This document shows, piece after piece, positions 47,473 through 56,731 of a DNA stretch of 64,000 nucleotides (position 1 is its first letter; every line of letters starts with the position of its first letter). The notes under the pieces are model-generated. The model was given only the letters and a program-made list of their open reading frames with translations, searched no databases and was not told the DNA's origin. The DNA lies in the NCBI RefSeq assembly GCF_905250085.1, contig NZ_CAJNOB010000067.1:24286-88285 (forward strand). Reading direction: 5' to 3'. Both the position numbers and the translations under genes were made by a program. The DNA is from Candidatus Methylacidithermus pantelleriae. GTDB taxonomy: Bacteria; Verrucomicrobiota; Verrucomicrobiia; Methylacidiphilales; Methylacidiphilaceae.

Positions 47473-49356
47473 GTGGCAAACATACTCCAAGAGCTTGAGC
47501 AACGGATTGTCATCGGCAACGGTGCCATCGGCACCTACCTGTATGCTTTGGGGATTCCGCGGGGTTTTTGCCTGGAAGCTCTCAACCTTACGCGGCCGGA
47601 CCTTGTAACCAAGGTCTACCAGGACTACGTGGCTGCAGGGGCCAGGGTTTTGGAGACCAACTCGTCTGGCGCCAATCCCATTGGTCTTTCCCGGTACGGT
47701 CTATCCGATCAGGCAGTCCAACTCTGCCACAAGGCCGTCGAGCTAGTGAGAAAAGTCGTCGAGGGGAAACCCTGTTTTATTGCAGGGACGACTGGCCCGA
47801 TCGTGTTGCGGTCGACGGAGCCTCCCATCTCAGTCGAGGAGCGGCGGGAGGCCTACCGGGTCCAGATTGCAGCTCTCTGGGAGGCCGGTTGCGATCTATT
47901 ACTTTTGAAGACCTTTACCGACTTGGCGGATCTCCTCCTAGCGATACGTACGGCCAAAGAGCTTGGCGTCCATCCGATATGGGCTTCCGTAGCACCTACC
48001 GAAGAAGGAAGGCTTTCGAGCGGGGAGGACGTGGGTGAGGCCCTTGCAAGCTTGCGCCAAGCCGGAGCTTCCATTGTGGGCGTTAACGGCGCTTGTGGGG
48101 TCCAGGCAACCCTGCATCTTTTGGAGCAATTGGAGCTCGAGGCAAGCGATCTTGTTTCCGCGTTCCCAAATGCCGGAAAACCTGAATTCTATGAGGGTCA
48201 ACTCTTTTACGGTGCCAGCCCCCAGTACTTTGCTTCCTATTTGCCTCGGTTCGTTGCTGAGGGAGCTCGCTTAATCGGAGGCGATTACGGAACCGATCCC
48301 TCCCACATTGCTGCGATGGTGGCCGTAGCGGGTTCCCTGCGTCCGGTGGGGGCTAAGCCCAGGCGGCGGAGGGTTTTCTTGCGTGAGCCCACGGAGGAGG
48401 GGCCTTCGCGGGGCTTTTCGTGGCGCGAAGAATCCCTGTTGGAACGGCTCAAGCGAAAAACGGTCAGTATCGTCGAACTGGACTCGCCCAAAACCTTAGC
48501 AATGGAACGGTTTCTCGAAGGAGTGAGTGCTCTAGAGGAAGCCGGAGCTGATGCCATCAGTCTTGCTGATAATTCCCTGGCCATTCTTCGTGTCAGCAAC
48601 GTGGCGGCTGCGGTTTGTGTTCGACAAAGATCCTCCCTCATCCCAGTTCTCCACATTGCATGTCGTGATCGGAATCTTCTGGGACTGCAGTCGGAACTTA
48701 TGGGACTTGGGGTACTTGGGTTCCGCCATGTGCTTGCCCTCACCGGGGATCCGGCAAAGGCCGGGGATCACCCCGGTGCTACTTCGGTGTACGATTTGAA
48801 TTCGGTGGGGCTCATCCGGTTGTTGGCAGGTCTTAACCGGGGGGTGAATGCGGTTGGAAAGGACCTTAAGGGAAAGACCGATTTTGTCATCGGCTGTGCC
48901 TTTAACCCCAACGCGCGTCAGATCGAATCCCAAAGGCGGAAACTCGAGTCAAAACTTCAAGCCGGCGCTCAGTTTGTTATGACGCAGCCGGTGTTTGACA
49001 CGAGATTAGTGAAAGAGACCGCCCGAATGCTTGGGCCGCTGGGTGTCCCCGTATTTATCGGGGTCTTGCCTCTTTTGAGTTACCGGAACGCTGAGTTTCT
49101 GCACAACGAGGTTCCAGGAATTGTGATCCCTGAGGCCGTACGCGAACGACTCCTTTTCCTTGAAGGGCCGCGGGCAATGGAGGCGGGGCTAGCATTAGCA
49201 GTGGAAATAGCGAGGGAAATTCTCTCCCATTTCCGCGGCATCTATATCATCACTCCGCTTTTGCGATACGAGTTATCCGTTCGGCTTTTGGGACAACTGG
49301 GCCTTTCGCCAGGTGAAATGCGGGTTGCCAAAGAAAAAGGCAAAGGGGCTGTGTAA
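47473..49356 (+). CDS. Homocysteine-methyltransferase-like / methylenetetrahydrofolate reductase fusion (YitJ-type)
   Basis: This is a 627-residue fusion of a homocysteine S-methyltransferase barrel (residues ~1-290) and a MetF-type methylene-THF reductase barrel (~320-600). The first half begins RIVIGNGAIGTYLYALG and has ARVLETNSSGANPIGLSRYG. The second half has LADNSLAILRVSNVAAAV, VLALTGDPAKAGDHPGATSV, the FAD/folate region VIGCAFNPNARQIE and FVMTQPVFDTRLV. In active zinc enzymes of this family the cysteines lie in G-x-N-C and GGCCGT; here the places read VGVNGACGVQ and IGGDYGTDPSHI, so the CC pair is missing. The reductase half looks intact. The start is GTG 47473. Confidence 0.85.
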   Translation: MANILQELEQRIVIGNGAIGTYLYALGIPRGFCLEALNLTRPDLVTKVYQDYVAAGARVLETNSSGANPIGLSRYGLSDQAVQLCHKAVELVRKVVEGKPCFIAGTTGPIVLRSTEPPISVEERREAYRVQIAALWEAGCDLLLLKTFTDLADLLLAIRTAKELGVHPIWASVAPTEEGRLSSGEDVGEALASLRQAGASIVGVNGACGVQATLHLLEQLELEASDLVSAFPNAGKPEFYEGQLFYGASPQYFASYLPRFVAEGARLIGGDYGTDPSHIAAMVAVAGSLRPVGAKPRRRRVFLREPTEEGPSRGFSWREESLLERLKRKTVSIVELDSPKTLAMERFLEGVSALEEAGADAISLADNSLAILRVSNVAAAVCVRQRSSLIPVLHIACRDRNLLGLQSELMGLGVLGFRHVLALTGDPAKAGDHPGATSVYDLNSVGLIRLLAGLNRGVNAVGKDLKGKTDFVIGCAFNPNARQIESQRRKLESKLQAGAQFVMTQPVFDTRLVKETARMLGPLGVPVFIGVLPLLSYRNAEFLHNEVPGIVIPEAVRERLLFLEGPRAMEAGLALAVEIAREILSHFRGIYIITPLLRYELSVRLLGQLGLSPGEMRVAKEKGKGAV

Positions 49357-50616
49357 TGGCTCGAGCAACCCCAGTGCGTGAGCAAGGAAGGGGGTTATTT
49401 GGATCCGAAAGCTTGCGATCCCAACCGCCTACTGGCAGACCGCAACACGCTCGCGATGCCTGTACCGCAAGACCCCAGGATCCCGGATGGGTCCGGCGTT
49501 GTCACTATCGAGCGTGGCCTATCGCAACGGGATACCTTTTTTGAAACAAAAATTTCCTTTCTTGCACACGCTTACCCGGTTGGTGTTGAAGAATGCCGCC
49601 TTGCGGCTCATCGGCGTCATCTCGAAATACAAGGGGGGTTTCCCCGGGGGCAGTGCGTCCAGAAGGTCTCTTGGCCGTGGTTTCCTTTTGACAGGCGAAG
49701 ATGGTTCTCGTTTTTCCACGGCGAGCCCTTGAAAGGCTTAGTCTTGCGCGGGGGTGTTAGAACTTTCTCAAACCCCATTGAGAAACTCTGACGTGGGAGG
49801 GAGAGGTAAGAGATGCGCGTCGCCGTCCGGGTGACCTGCACGCTTGGGGGACCGGCTGGATGATGAAAAGGGTTGGGCAGCTTGGAAAACTACCCATGGA
49901 AGGCAGGATTTGATCCGCCGTGTACTTGCGCGAATCGGGCGCTTCCGGCCAAGCCAGACCCTGGGGTTGGTGTGGAGAGCAATAGCATAGGGCCGGAGAT
50001 GCGTGAGCGCGTGGTTCCCGAAGAAGGTCCTTGAGTGACAGCTGAAAATGGCCAAGTCAGTTGTGCGGCCGGTGCCATGGGGAGCCAGTCCGGCTAGTCC
50101 GTGCCAGCAATGACGAACGTTCGATGCTGAGTTCCACAAACTGGATTGGGTCGGCCCGAGAGGAGAGTAAGGTGTGCCTCTCCAAAGTGGCTAACCAGGT
50201 GGACCAGGCAGGAACACGGCGGCAGAATTTCTCCTGCGTCCGGGTGAGGGAAAGCCAGCCTGGGATCGGGCACTCTCAAATCCACCCTGTAGGGACGGCC
50301 GCGCGATCTTGCGGGAAGTGGGAGCAAACACGGCACGACTTAAGACATGCAGTGGATCTGGCGGCTGGCCAGGAGGCGGAATTTCTCCCGTGGACTGCAA
50401 AGGGACTTCTGCGGGCTACGGGATGCGCTCCAATTGCAAAAAAGAACGCGCCCAAAAATGGCCTGCCGTGGAAGTGGGGAAAGCTTGAGTTGCCTTCCTT
50501 CGAATCATCTGGGAGGCTCTAATGGCCGTCGGAGCTAAGAGGGCTCAGGAGGCTATGTGGTGGGAATTTCCAGTAAGCTGGCATGAATTGGCTCGGGGGT
50601 GTTGAACCTTTCGGCC
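49357..50616. other. Gene-poor stretch at the start of the accessory island
   Basis: This is 1.26 kb without a recognisable gene. Open frames up to ~150 codons exist on both strands but all look like shadows. The position between a solid core gene and a row of transposase relics suggests eroded mobile DNA, but I find no parent sequence. Confidence 0.4.
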
Positions 50617-51860
50617 ATGGAGCCGTTTAAGCCATACGTGCCCAATCAGGACTGCCACGTGCTTTTTTCCCCAGGGACTGGCTGCCCTCGGACGAGTTGG
50701 CTTACTTCATCGACGAGATGGTCGGCTAGCTTGATCTCTCCGCCATCTTCCGGGCCTAGCAAGGCGGAAACCGGGGCTAGCCTCCTTAGCGTCGGGTGAT
50801 GATGGTGAAGGTGTGGCTCCAACGCCTAGCCCCAGAACATCCGCTTTTCCCGCCGGTTGGAGCGGGCCCTGCACGAGGACATCGCCTTGCGGGATGCTGT
50901 CGCACAGTTATCCGTCGGACCACGGGACGCTTTCGGCATTGCGCCGGCCAGAGCTCGAGGCCCGGGAGAGAGCTATTCATCCGGACGTTCCAGCTGGGCC
51001 AGGTGGCGCTGGACGGCACCAAGATCAAGGCGTAGGCCTCCAAGCATGGCGGCCATGAGCTACGCCTGGATGCAACAGGAAAAGCAGCGGCTGCGGGAAG
51101 AGATTGCGCGTTAGTTCGCTCGGGTGGAGGCGAAAGATCGGGAAAAGGACCGGCTCTTTCGGGGAGACCGGCGGGGCGATGAGTTGTGGGAGAGTGTGCG
51201 GACGGTTGAGAAGCGCCGGGCAGAGGCGGAAAAGGGCGGCCGGACGTACCGGCTTCGAAAGGATCCCAAGCAAACCAAGGCCTCGCCAAAGGCACAGCGG
51301 AACTTGACCGACCCGGACTCCCGGATCATGACGGAGGCCGAGGGGGGCCTTTCGGGGTATAACGTCCAGGCGGTGGTCGATGCCGAGACGCAGATCATCG
51401 GGGCGGCGGACCTCATCAACCACGCGGCCGATACTCCGCAGCTATTGGCCATGGTCGACGAAGTCGAAGCGAACATGGGTCGACAGTCTGAGGCATTGCT
51501 GGCCGATGCCGGGTACTTCGACACGGTGCCCATTGAAGCGCTGCAAGCTTGCGGGATTCGGGTCTTGATTCCGCCGGACAAGATGGCTCACCGCCTGCAT
51601 CGTACTGGGTCCACCTCTTGCGGCTTGCCCTCCCGAGGGCGTCGTGCTGCGGGAGCGGATCCGACGCCTCTTGCGGTCGCCGGAGGTGCTCGAACGGTAC
51701 CGCCAGCGGGAACCGTCGCTGGAGCCAGTATTCGAGCTAGTCAATGAGGTGCCGAGGTCTTCGGCATTTTTGTTGCAGGGCCTGGAGTGGGTCTGAGCCC
51801 TTTGGCGGTTTCGACTGTGCGGTGCACAACCTCAACCTCTTGAAGCTCTATCGGGCCAGA
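50617..51860 (+). pseudogene. Decayed IS1182-like transposase
   Basis: The remains follow the order of an IS1182 transposase. They begin with MEPFKPYVPNQDCHVLF, then LDLSAIF-like remains, then a HEDIALRDAVAQLS stretch in another frame. The long frame 51124-51747 contains NLTDPDSRIMTEAEGGLSGY followed by NVQAVVDAETQIIGAADLIN and ALLADAGYFDT. The end reads RYRQREPSLEPVFELVNEVP and CAVHNLNLLKLY. At least four frame changes and several stops break it. The catalytic D of NVQAVVD and the ADAGY motif are still legible. Confidence 0.75.
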
Positions 51861-52145
51861 GTGCGGTTCAGACGCACCGCTCCGACGTCCGAGATGAGTC
51901 CCCAGCGGGTCCAGGAAAGGGAATGGGCTTTCCTTAGGAGCGGCGTAACTCCGCATGTGGCAGCCTCATCCGCACCATGAGCCACTGCTCTCCCTCGCTC
52001 TCTTCTTCGGGGTAGCCGGGTGAAAACCCACAAAGGCTTCTAGGGTGAACTCTTTCAGTTTAATGTTGAGAGTCGAGGAGGGTGATACGACGCATTCCTT
52101 CGCGTTTGCTAGCCCTCCTCCGTGGGGAAACGGGGTAGGACTGTC

Positions 52146-52500
52146 TATGACTCTCGAAACCAGTGTACACGCGTTCCGGTTGCAAGTGTTAGCCCGTGCG
52201 CAGGCCCTGGGGAACCTCAGCCAAGCCTGCCAGGAGTTCGGGATCTCCTAGGACCCTCTTCTACCGCTCGCGGTGGCACTTCCTGGCCTATGGATCTGAC
52301 GGGGTGTACCCCCGGCGCCGCCGGCCCTCGCATATGGCAGCCCAGTAGCCTGGGGAGCTCCTCTGCCTGGACACGTTTTACATCGGCAAACTCTAAGGGT
52401 GTGGGCAAGGCGCGGCAGTACAGGGCCGAGGTCAGCCCCGAGTTCTCGGCAGAGGCGGCGGCGTGTGCTGGAGACGCCACCCTGCGCTTCTAGGACGAGC
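52146..52500 (+). pseudogene. Decayed IS481-like transposase/integrase fragment
   Basis: The start is MTLETSVHAFRLQVLARAQA and continues GNLSQACQEFGIS, the helix-turn-helix of an IS481-type protein. It is followed after a frame change by FYRSRWHFLAYGSDGVYPRR and, after a stop, by LLCLDTFYIGKL (the first catalytic aspartate region). The rest is lost. The 52500-52927 stretch beyond it shows no gene. Confidence 0.6.
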
Positions 52501-52927
52501 AGCGGCTGCGGACGCGAACTCCAGACGAGCTCTCCTGGGGGGCGGCTCCTGGGCGCGCCGCTGTCGTGAGCTAATCGCATAAGCGACTCTGGGGAGGTCA
52601 AAGTGTGAGCACCCTTTCGAGTCTGGACACACTTGTGAGCGCCGGGCACCCCGGCGCACGGAATGGGTGCGGCTGTGGGTATCTCCGTCTTGAGCGCGAT
52701 CGCCGTGGAGGTCTACTGGCCCCTGGGGGCGGCCACGCGCCGCCATCCATCTCGAGCTCCGAGCACTCCTCGCACAGCTGATCGAAGAGGGGGCGGAGAC
52801 ACCGCATCAGACGGTGACCTTCGGTGCTAGCTGTCGGGAGCGTCGCAGGTGCCGCTTTCGGGTCGCCCCGAAAGGCGCGCCGCTGCGGCATTAACGACAG
52901 GACGCGGCGGTGACACCAAGGGGGAAC

Positions 52928-52982
52928 GTCTTAAAATCCTCGTGGCTTTGGGCCGTGTGGGTTTGAATCCCATCGCCCGGCA
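52928..52982 (+). pseudogene. 3' half of a tRNA-Leu(UAA), possible attachment site
   Basis: The sequence from CTTAAAATCC through CTCGTGGCTTTGGGCCGTG to GTGGGTTTGAATCCCAT and CGCCCGGCA matches the anticodon loop, long variable arm, T arm and acceptor 3' strand of a bacterial leucine tRNA. The T stem pairs (GTGGG with CCCAT, one G-U). No matching 5' half (CCGGGCG) lies upstream and the anticodon 5' stem does not pair, so identity stops near the anticodon loop. A tRNA 3' half of this kind is typical of integration-generated attachment sites. It could also be plain decay. Confidence 0.5.
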
Positions 52983-53172
52983 TGGACTTAACCGCTCTCG
53001 CCTTCCGTTCTCTGCCTCCGGATGTGCGCCAAACTGTGGGCTGGACGTTTTTTCGTGGTGGCGGGCACAGGCCCACCCGGACCCCAGCGCAGCGTTTGCC
53101 TGCGGTCATCGGCTTGACAGGGGGCAGACAAGTCGGTAGGCTTCCGTTTTTGCCCCAGGGCTGGAGGGCCGC

Positions 53173-53865
53173 TTGGCCAAGACGAGCCTCGCCATCTGTG
53201 GCATCCACGGGAAGATCGGGCAGGGTGAATCGTTCACAAACGATCGCTTCCCTGACCTCAAGGTCGACTACGCTCTCGCCAACGCGGCGTTCAACATGAA
53301 GCGCTGGGCGGGGGACCAAGCGCGAGAGGCTCGCCGGTGTAAGTTTGGGGTGCCGCCCGCCGGCAACGCCAACTTCGCCTGGGTGCACCACATCGTCCAC
53401 CACCTGGAGCCCGTGGGAGCGGCCGGCTTCGTCCTCGCCAACGGGTCGATGTCCTCCATCTACTACTCGGCCCAGATCCCCGGCTGCCTGTGGTTCCTCG
53501 CGCGTGACAAGAAGAACGGACGCCTCCGCGACCGCCGTGGCCAGGTCCTCTTCATCGACGCTTGCAAGTTGGGGCGGATGGTGGCTCGCACCCACCGCGA
53601 GCTCACCGAGGAGGACATCCGGAAGGTCGCCGATACCTATCACGCCTGGCGCGGGGAGAAGGACGCGGGCGAGTACCGGGACGTCCCCGGCTTTTGCAAG
53701 AGCGCTCCGTTTTCGGAGCTCGGCAGGCACGGCTTCGTGCTCACGCCGGGTCGCTACGTGGGCGCGCCGCCCCAGGAAGACGGCGGCGAGCCGTTCGAGG
53801 CACTGGCCCTTCTGGATAGAATCCTAGATCGTAAGCCTCTCAGAGCCAGCAGTCGTAAGGAGTAA
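53173..53865 (+). pseudogene. Degraded type I restriction-modification methylase (HsdM) fragment
   Basis: The frame is open (230 codons from a TTG) but the enzyme is not intact. It begins where an HsdM would already be past its SAM-binding motif: [20 protein letters not shown] and [20 protein letters not shown]. The catalytic NPPF motif reads NAAF. After VLANGSMSS the next residues are [18 protein letters not shown]; the ~30 residues normally between them (GEGEIR...ALPGQLF) are missing. The rest ([33 protein letters not shown] and VPGFCKSA) is well kept. It ends six bases before the Mod fragment. Confidence 0.8.
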
Positions 53866-53870
53866 GTTCA

Positions 53871-54290
53871 ATGCCACGCAAAAGGAAGACGCATCCGACG
53901 GACTCCGACGGAGTGCGCGACTTTCGGCACTCCAAGGCTCGGCGCAAGAACAATCCCCCTGCCGGCGACGCGCCCACCTACGAAGTCCGCGAGCGCCAAA
54001 CCACACGTTACGCCTACGACCCCCACCTCGGCCCGCAACTGGTTTGGGCGGGCAAGAAGGAGCATACCTCCTTCGAGGTGGATGTGGTCTCGCTGCACAT
54101 TCACGAGCGCATCTCCACCAAAGCCATCTTGAACGCGGTGCGCCGCCCCGAACCGCCGCAACCGGACCTCTTCGGCGAAACGCTCCTGCCCGCGGACCAG
54201 CAGATCGAGTTCTATCAGCACGAGGTAGGCTGGGCCAACCGGCTCATCCTGGGCGATAACCTGCTGGTGATGAACTCTCTTCTGGTCAAA
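53871..54290 (+). pseudogene. N-terminal fragment of a type III-like DNA methyltransferase (Mod)
   Basis: About 140 codons survive, from ATG 53871 with AAGGAG upstream. The sequence (NPPAGDAPTYEVRERQTTRY; VWAGKKEHTSFEVDVVSLHI; HERISTKAILNAVRRPEPPQ; FYQHEVGWANRLILGDNLLV; MNSLLVK) is the conserved N-terminus of large adenine methyltransferases paired with a BPTD_3080-type Res. It is cut right after MNSLLVK, just before the catalytic DPPY region. From there the sequence passes straight into the ribosome site of the next gene. The frame continues into unrelated codons to 54401. The C-terminal part of the partner Res lies at 61456-62790, 7 kb away. Confidence 0.8.
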
Positions 54291-54303
54291 GGAGGTAAGG
54301 GAG

Positions 54304-54642
54304 ATGATCACTACCTTAGCGTTGTTTGCAGTTCTTCTCATGTTGGTAGCCAGCGCCGTCATCGCCTGGTTGGCGATATACCAGCGCAAGAGAGGGCATG
54401 AAGCACAGCCGCCAGGAGCCGACGAAGCACAGCAAGAAGTGGGCGAAATGCGACCACCGACGCTAGCGACAGAGGACCAACTCACTACAGGACAAGAAGG
54501 AGCGCCAATAGCGCAGGGCAAGACAGTCGAAAGGAGAGAAAGCCCAACCTACGGCAGCACAGGAAGTAGAACGGACAGTTCCGAAGGAGACCCAGCTAAG
54601 AGCAGTACCGGAAGCCAAAGTCGCGACATCAGAGGAAACTGA
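54304..54642 (+). CDS. Small single-span membrane protein, first gene of the novel module
   Basis: This is a 112-residue frame with a very strong ribosome site (AAAGGAGGTAAGGGAG ending at the ATG). It starts with one membrane helix (MITTLALFAVLLMLVASAVI, then AWLAIYQRKR) and continues as a Glu/Ala/Pro/Gln-rich tail (HEAQPPGADEAQQEVGE). After about codon 70 the composition changes to Ser/Arg/Gly. In the +1 frame from 54512 the E/A/P/Q-rich character continues without a stop into the next gene (KGEKAQPTAAQEVERTVPKE). This gene and the next may therefore be one membrane-anchored protein broken by a single-base shift. No known domain. Confidence 0.6.
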   Translation: MITTLALFAVLLMLVASAVIAWLAIYQRKRGHEAQPPGADEAQQEVGEMRPPTLATEDQLTTGQEGAPIAQGKTVERRESPTYGSTGSRTDSSEGDPAKSSTGSQSRDIRGN

Positions 54643-54652
54643 ATCCTCAGCC

Positions 54653-56731
54653 GTGCAGGGAGCCGAAGAGATAGAAGAGGAGGAAACGCAATCCCAAGTA
54701 GCCGAGGCAATACAATCAGTAGCGGCGGAAACTAAGCAAGTAATAGAAAGCAGGGCTCGAGCGACCACGCCAGAAGAGCTTCAGCCGACATTGGGAGAAA
54801 AAGTCCAACCGCAGGTAGGGGAGAAATCGCAGCCGACGCGGCCAATACAAGGAACGCCGAGAGCGAAAGGAGAGCGGCGAAAACCTGTACATAGAGGGGG
54901 CAGACCTCGCGGTCCGACCCAGTCCCGGGAAAGGCGTGCAACCCGAGAAACGGCATCTGGCCGTCCGAAGTCCGAAATCGTTTGCTGGAAGATGGCAGGA
55001 CAATGGTTCATCGGGGTAGAAGTGGCAGAGGATCTACTCGGAGAAGCGGATAATTGGGAGGTTTATCAAGGTGACTCGCCATTACCGCGCGATGCGTCGA
55101 GAGGAGGCTGTTGGTATCTTAACTCTATCTCTAGTGAGGTGACAATCCAATGGAACCAAGGAGACGGAATCGAGAAGGTCAATGTCACTTTGGGTCAGGA
55201 TGGTTACCTTCTCTTCAAGCTTAGCGGTGAAAATCTTAACCGAGGACGACTGGTCAAGTCGGCATCATCCGGATCGTATCTTGCCGTTGCCCCTGATTCG
55301 TGGGAGCGTGACGAGATCGTGGGGGGCGCTCCGCCAGTGATGCCAGAGCCTGTGTCCATTGTTGGACATAGGGCCCACTTTTTTGACCTTCAAAAGGGCG
55401 GTGAGACAGGGATTGCTTTTCGCACAGCTGAGGGGGATCATATAACCGTTCCTTTGAGTTCAGTACGCTTCGACCTTGTGGGAGTGCAACTGGACGATAT
55501 GAGTGAGGGTGAAGGCCCACTTTTTAGCGAGCCACCGAGAATCCGTGTTCTGGATAAAAAGGCATGGAAAGGAGTGAAGACCATCGTTATTGGAGAGGAG
55601 GGTGTCGGTGGAGGAAAATGGCGTCAAGAATTTTACCCCGACACTGATGGCCAAGAGCAGGAATTGCCTTCCGAAATTCGAAATAGAAAGGGAGGATGGT
55701 TCTTTCTCAGATTCTACGATGCAAAGGATGAGCTGATAGAGAGCATGGACTTTAGGTTTCTAAGTGGGCTCAAAAACATCAGTGTTCCCAGATTATCTCC
55801 GCTCCCTTCCGAGCAGGGACATAAGCCCGCTCGCGTGCAACTTTTTCATGAGCCTGGGATTATGATACAAGCAACAGAGGACTTACCGAAGATTCCGATT
55901 GAACGTGAAGGTAGCCAAACCATCCTCACAATTCCCCCTAATTACGGATCTGACGTAACTCGGTGGTTGGTGGGCTACGAAGATGGGCCGAAAGTCAAGG
56001 TGACCGTTTTAGTGGAAAGACTCTGGTGGAGTCTTGGGGAAGAGGCTGCTGAACCGGTGCAATGGGAGGATAAACCCCTGCCTCTTTCACTCGATTACCT
56101 CACCGCAATTTCAAAGAAAGCAATGTGGTTGCGTTTTCCAAAATGCCGATGGGTGGACACCATCTTTGTGGGCTTTGAACGGCCGAAGGCCAGGCAGTAT
56201 TCCATAAAAGTGGCAGAGAAGACGCTTGCTGTGCCGCTTCGCGAATTCGCTGATGCAAAAGAAGCGATGGATCAAACCCAAGACCAGCGATTGAAGGTCT
56301 GGATCAAACGCCACGGCGAGGAGATGGAGGGGGTTGTTGCTGTTATACGGGCAATACCGCTACAAAAATGGGTTGGGTTTGGCAGATATAAGACGGCGGT
56401 GGCAAGAGCAGAGCTTCAACACGGTTCGGGGAAGATCACCGTCAACGGGTCTCCTATAGTCCAGTACTTTAGAGAAGCTCCGCTCAAGGCTAGGCGCTTT
56501 CTGGAGCGTCTGCAAGAATTGCCAGAAGCAAGTGAGGCGTTTTCCCAACTGGATGCATGCGTTAAGGTTAGGGGAAGTAGCCCGAACACGATGAGGCAAG
56601 CGAAAGCAGTAGCACATGCACTGGCGCGAGCCTTGATGAAGTACGATCCGGAATTGAAACCTTTCCTAAAACGCCAGGGTTTTGGGGGCGTTACAGTGCC
56701 AAGCATGTGCTGGATGAGGGATCGTCAATGA
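54653..56731 (+). CDS. Unknown protein with C-terminal ribosomal protein uS9-like domain
   Basis: This is a 692-residue frame from GTG 54653. Residues 1-~110 are low-complexity, first acidic (GAEEIEEEETQSQVAEA), then basic (RRKPVHRGGRPRGPTQ). Residues ~110-560 are beta-rich with repeated sandwich-like patterns (GGWFFLRFYDAKDELIESMD; TIFVGFERPKARQYSIKV) and no family I can name. Residues ~573-690 read as uS9: GFGRYKTAVARAELQHGSGK, ITVNGSPIVQYF, then AVAHALARALMKYDPELKPF and LKRQGF, matching GRRKTAVARV..GSGKITVNGRP..EYF and AIRHGIARALL..DPELR..LKKAGF. The basic uS9 tail that reaches the ribosomal P site is absent. The TGA overlaps the helicase ATG. Partner role in a defence system is inferred. 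Confidence 0.8.
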   Translation: MQGAEEIEEEETQSQVAEAIQSVAAETKQVIESRARATTPEELQPTLGEKVQPQVGEKSQPTRPIQGTPRAKGERRKPVHRGGRPRGPTQSRERRATRETASGRPKSEIVCWKMAGQWFIGVEVAEDLLGEADNWEVYQGDSPLPRDASRGGCWYLNSISSEVTIQWNQGDGIEKVNVTLGQDGYLLFKLSGENLNRGRLVKSASSGSYLAVAPDSWERDEIVGGAPPVMPEPVSIVGHRAHFFDLQKGGETGIAFRTAEGDHITVPLSSVRFDLVGVQLDDMSEGEGPLFSEPPRIRVLDKKAWKGVKTIVIGEEGVGGGKWRQEFYPDTDGQEQELPSEIRNRKGGWFFLRFYDAKDELIESMDFRFLSGLKNISVPRLSPLPSEQGHKPARVQLFHEPGIMIQATEDLPKIPIEREGSQTILTIPPNYGSDVTRWLVGYEDGPKVKVTVLVERLWWSLGEEAAEPVQWEDKPLPLSLDYLTAISKKAMWLRFPKCRWVDTIFVGFERPKARQYSIKVAEKTLAVPLREFADAKEAMDQTQDQRLKVWIKRHGEEMEGVVAVIRAIPLQKWVGFGRYKTAVARAELQHGSGKITVNGSPIVQYFREAPLKARRFLERLQELPEASEAFSQLDACVKVRGSSPNTMRQAKAVAHALARALMKYDPELKPFLKRQGFGGVTVPSMCWMRDRQ

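Noticed and set aside
52891..53730. 279-codon minus-strand frame
   Set aside because: It is antisense to the HsdM fragment, whose homology on the plus strand is clear; high GC keeps the opposite strand open.
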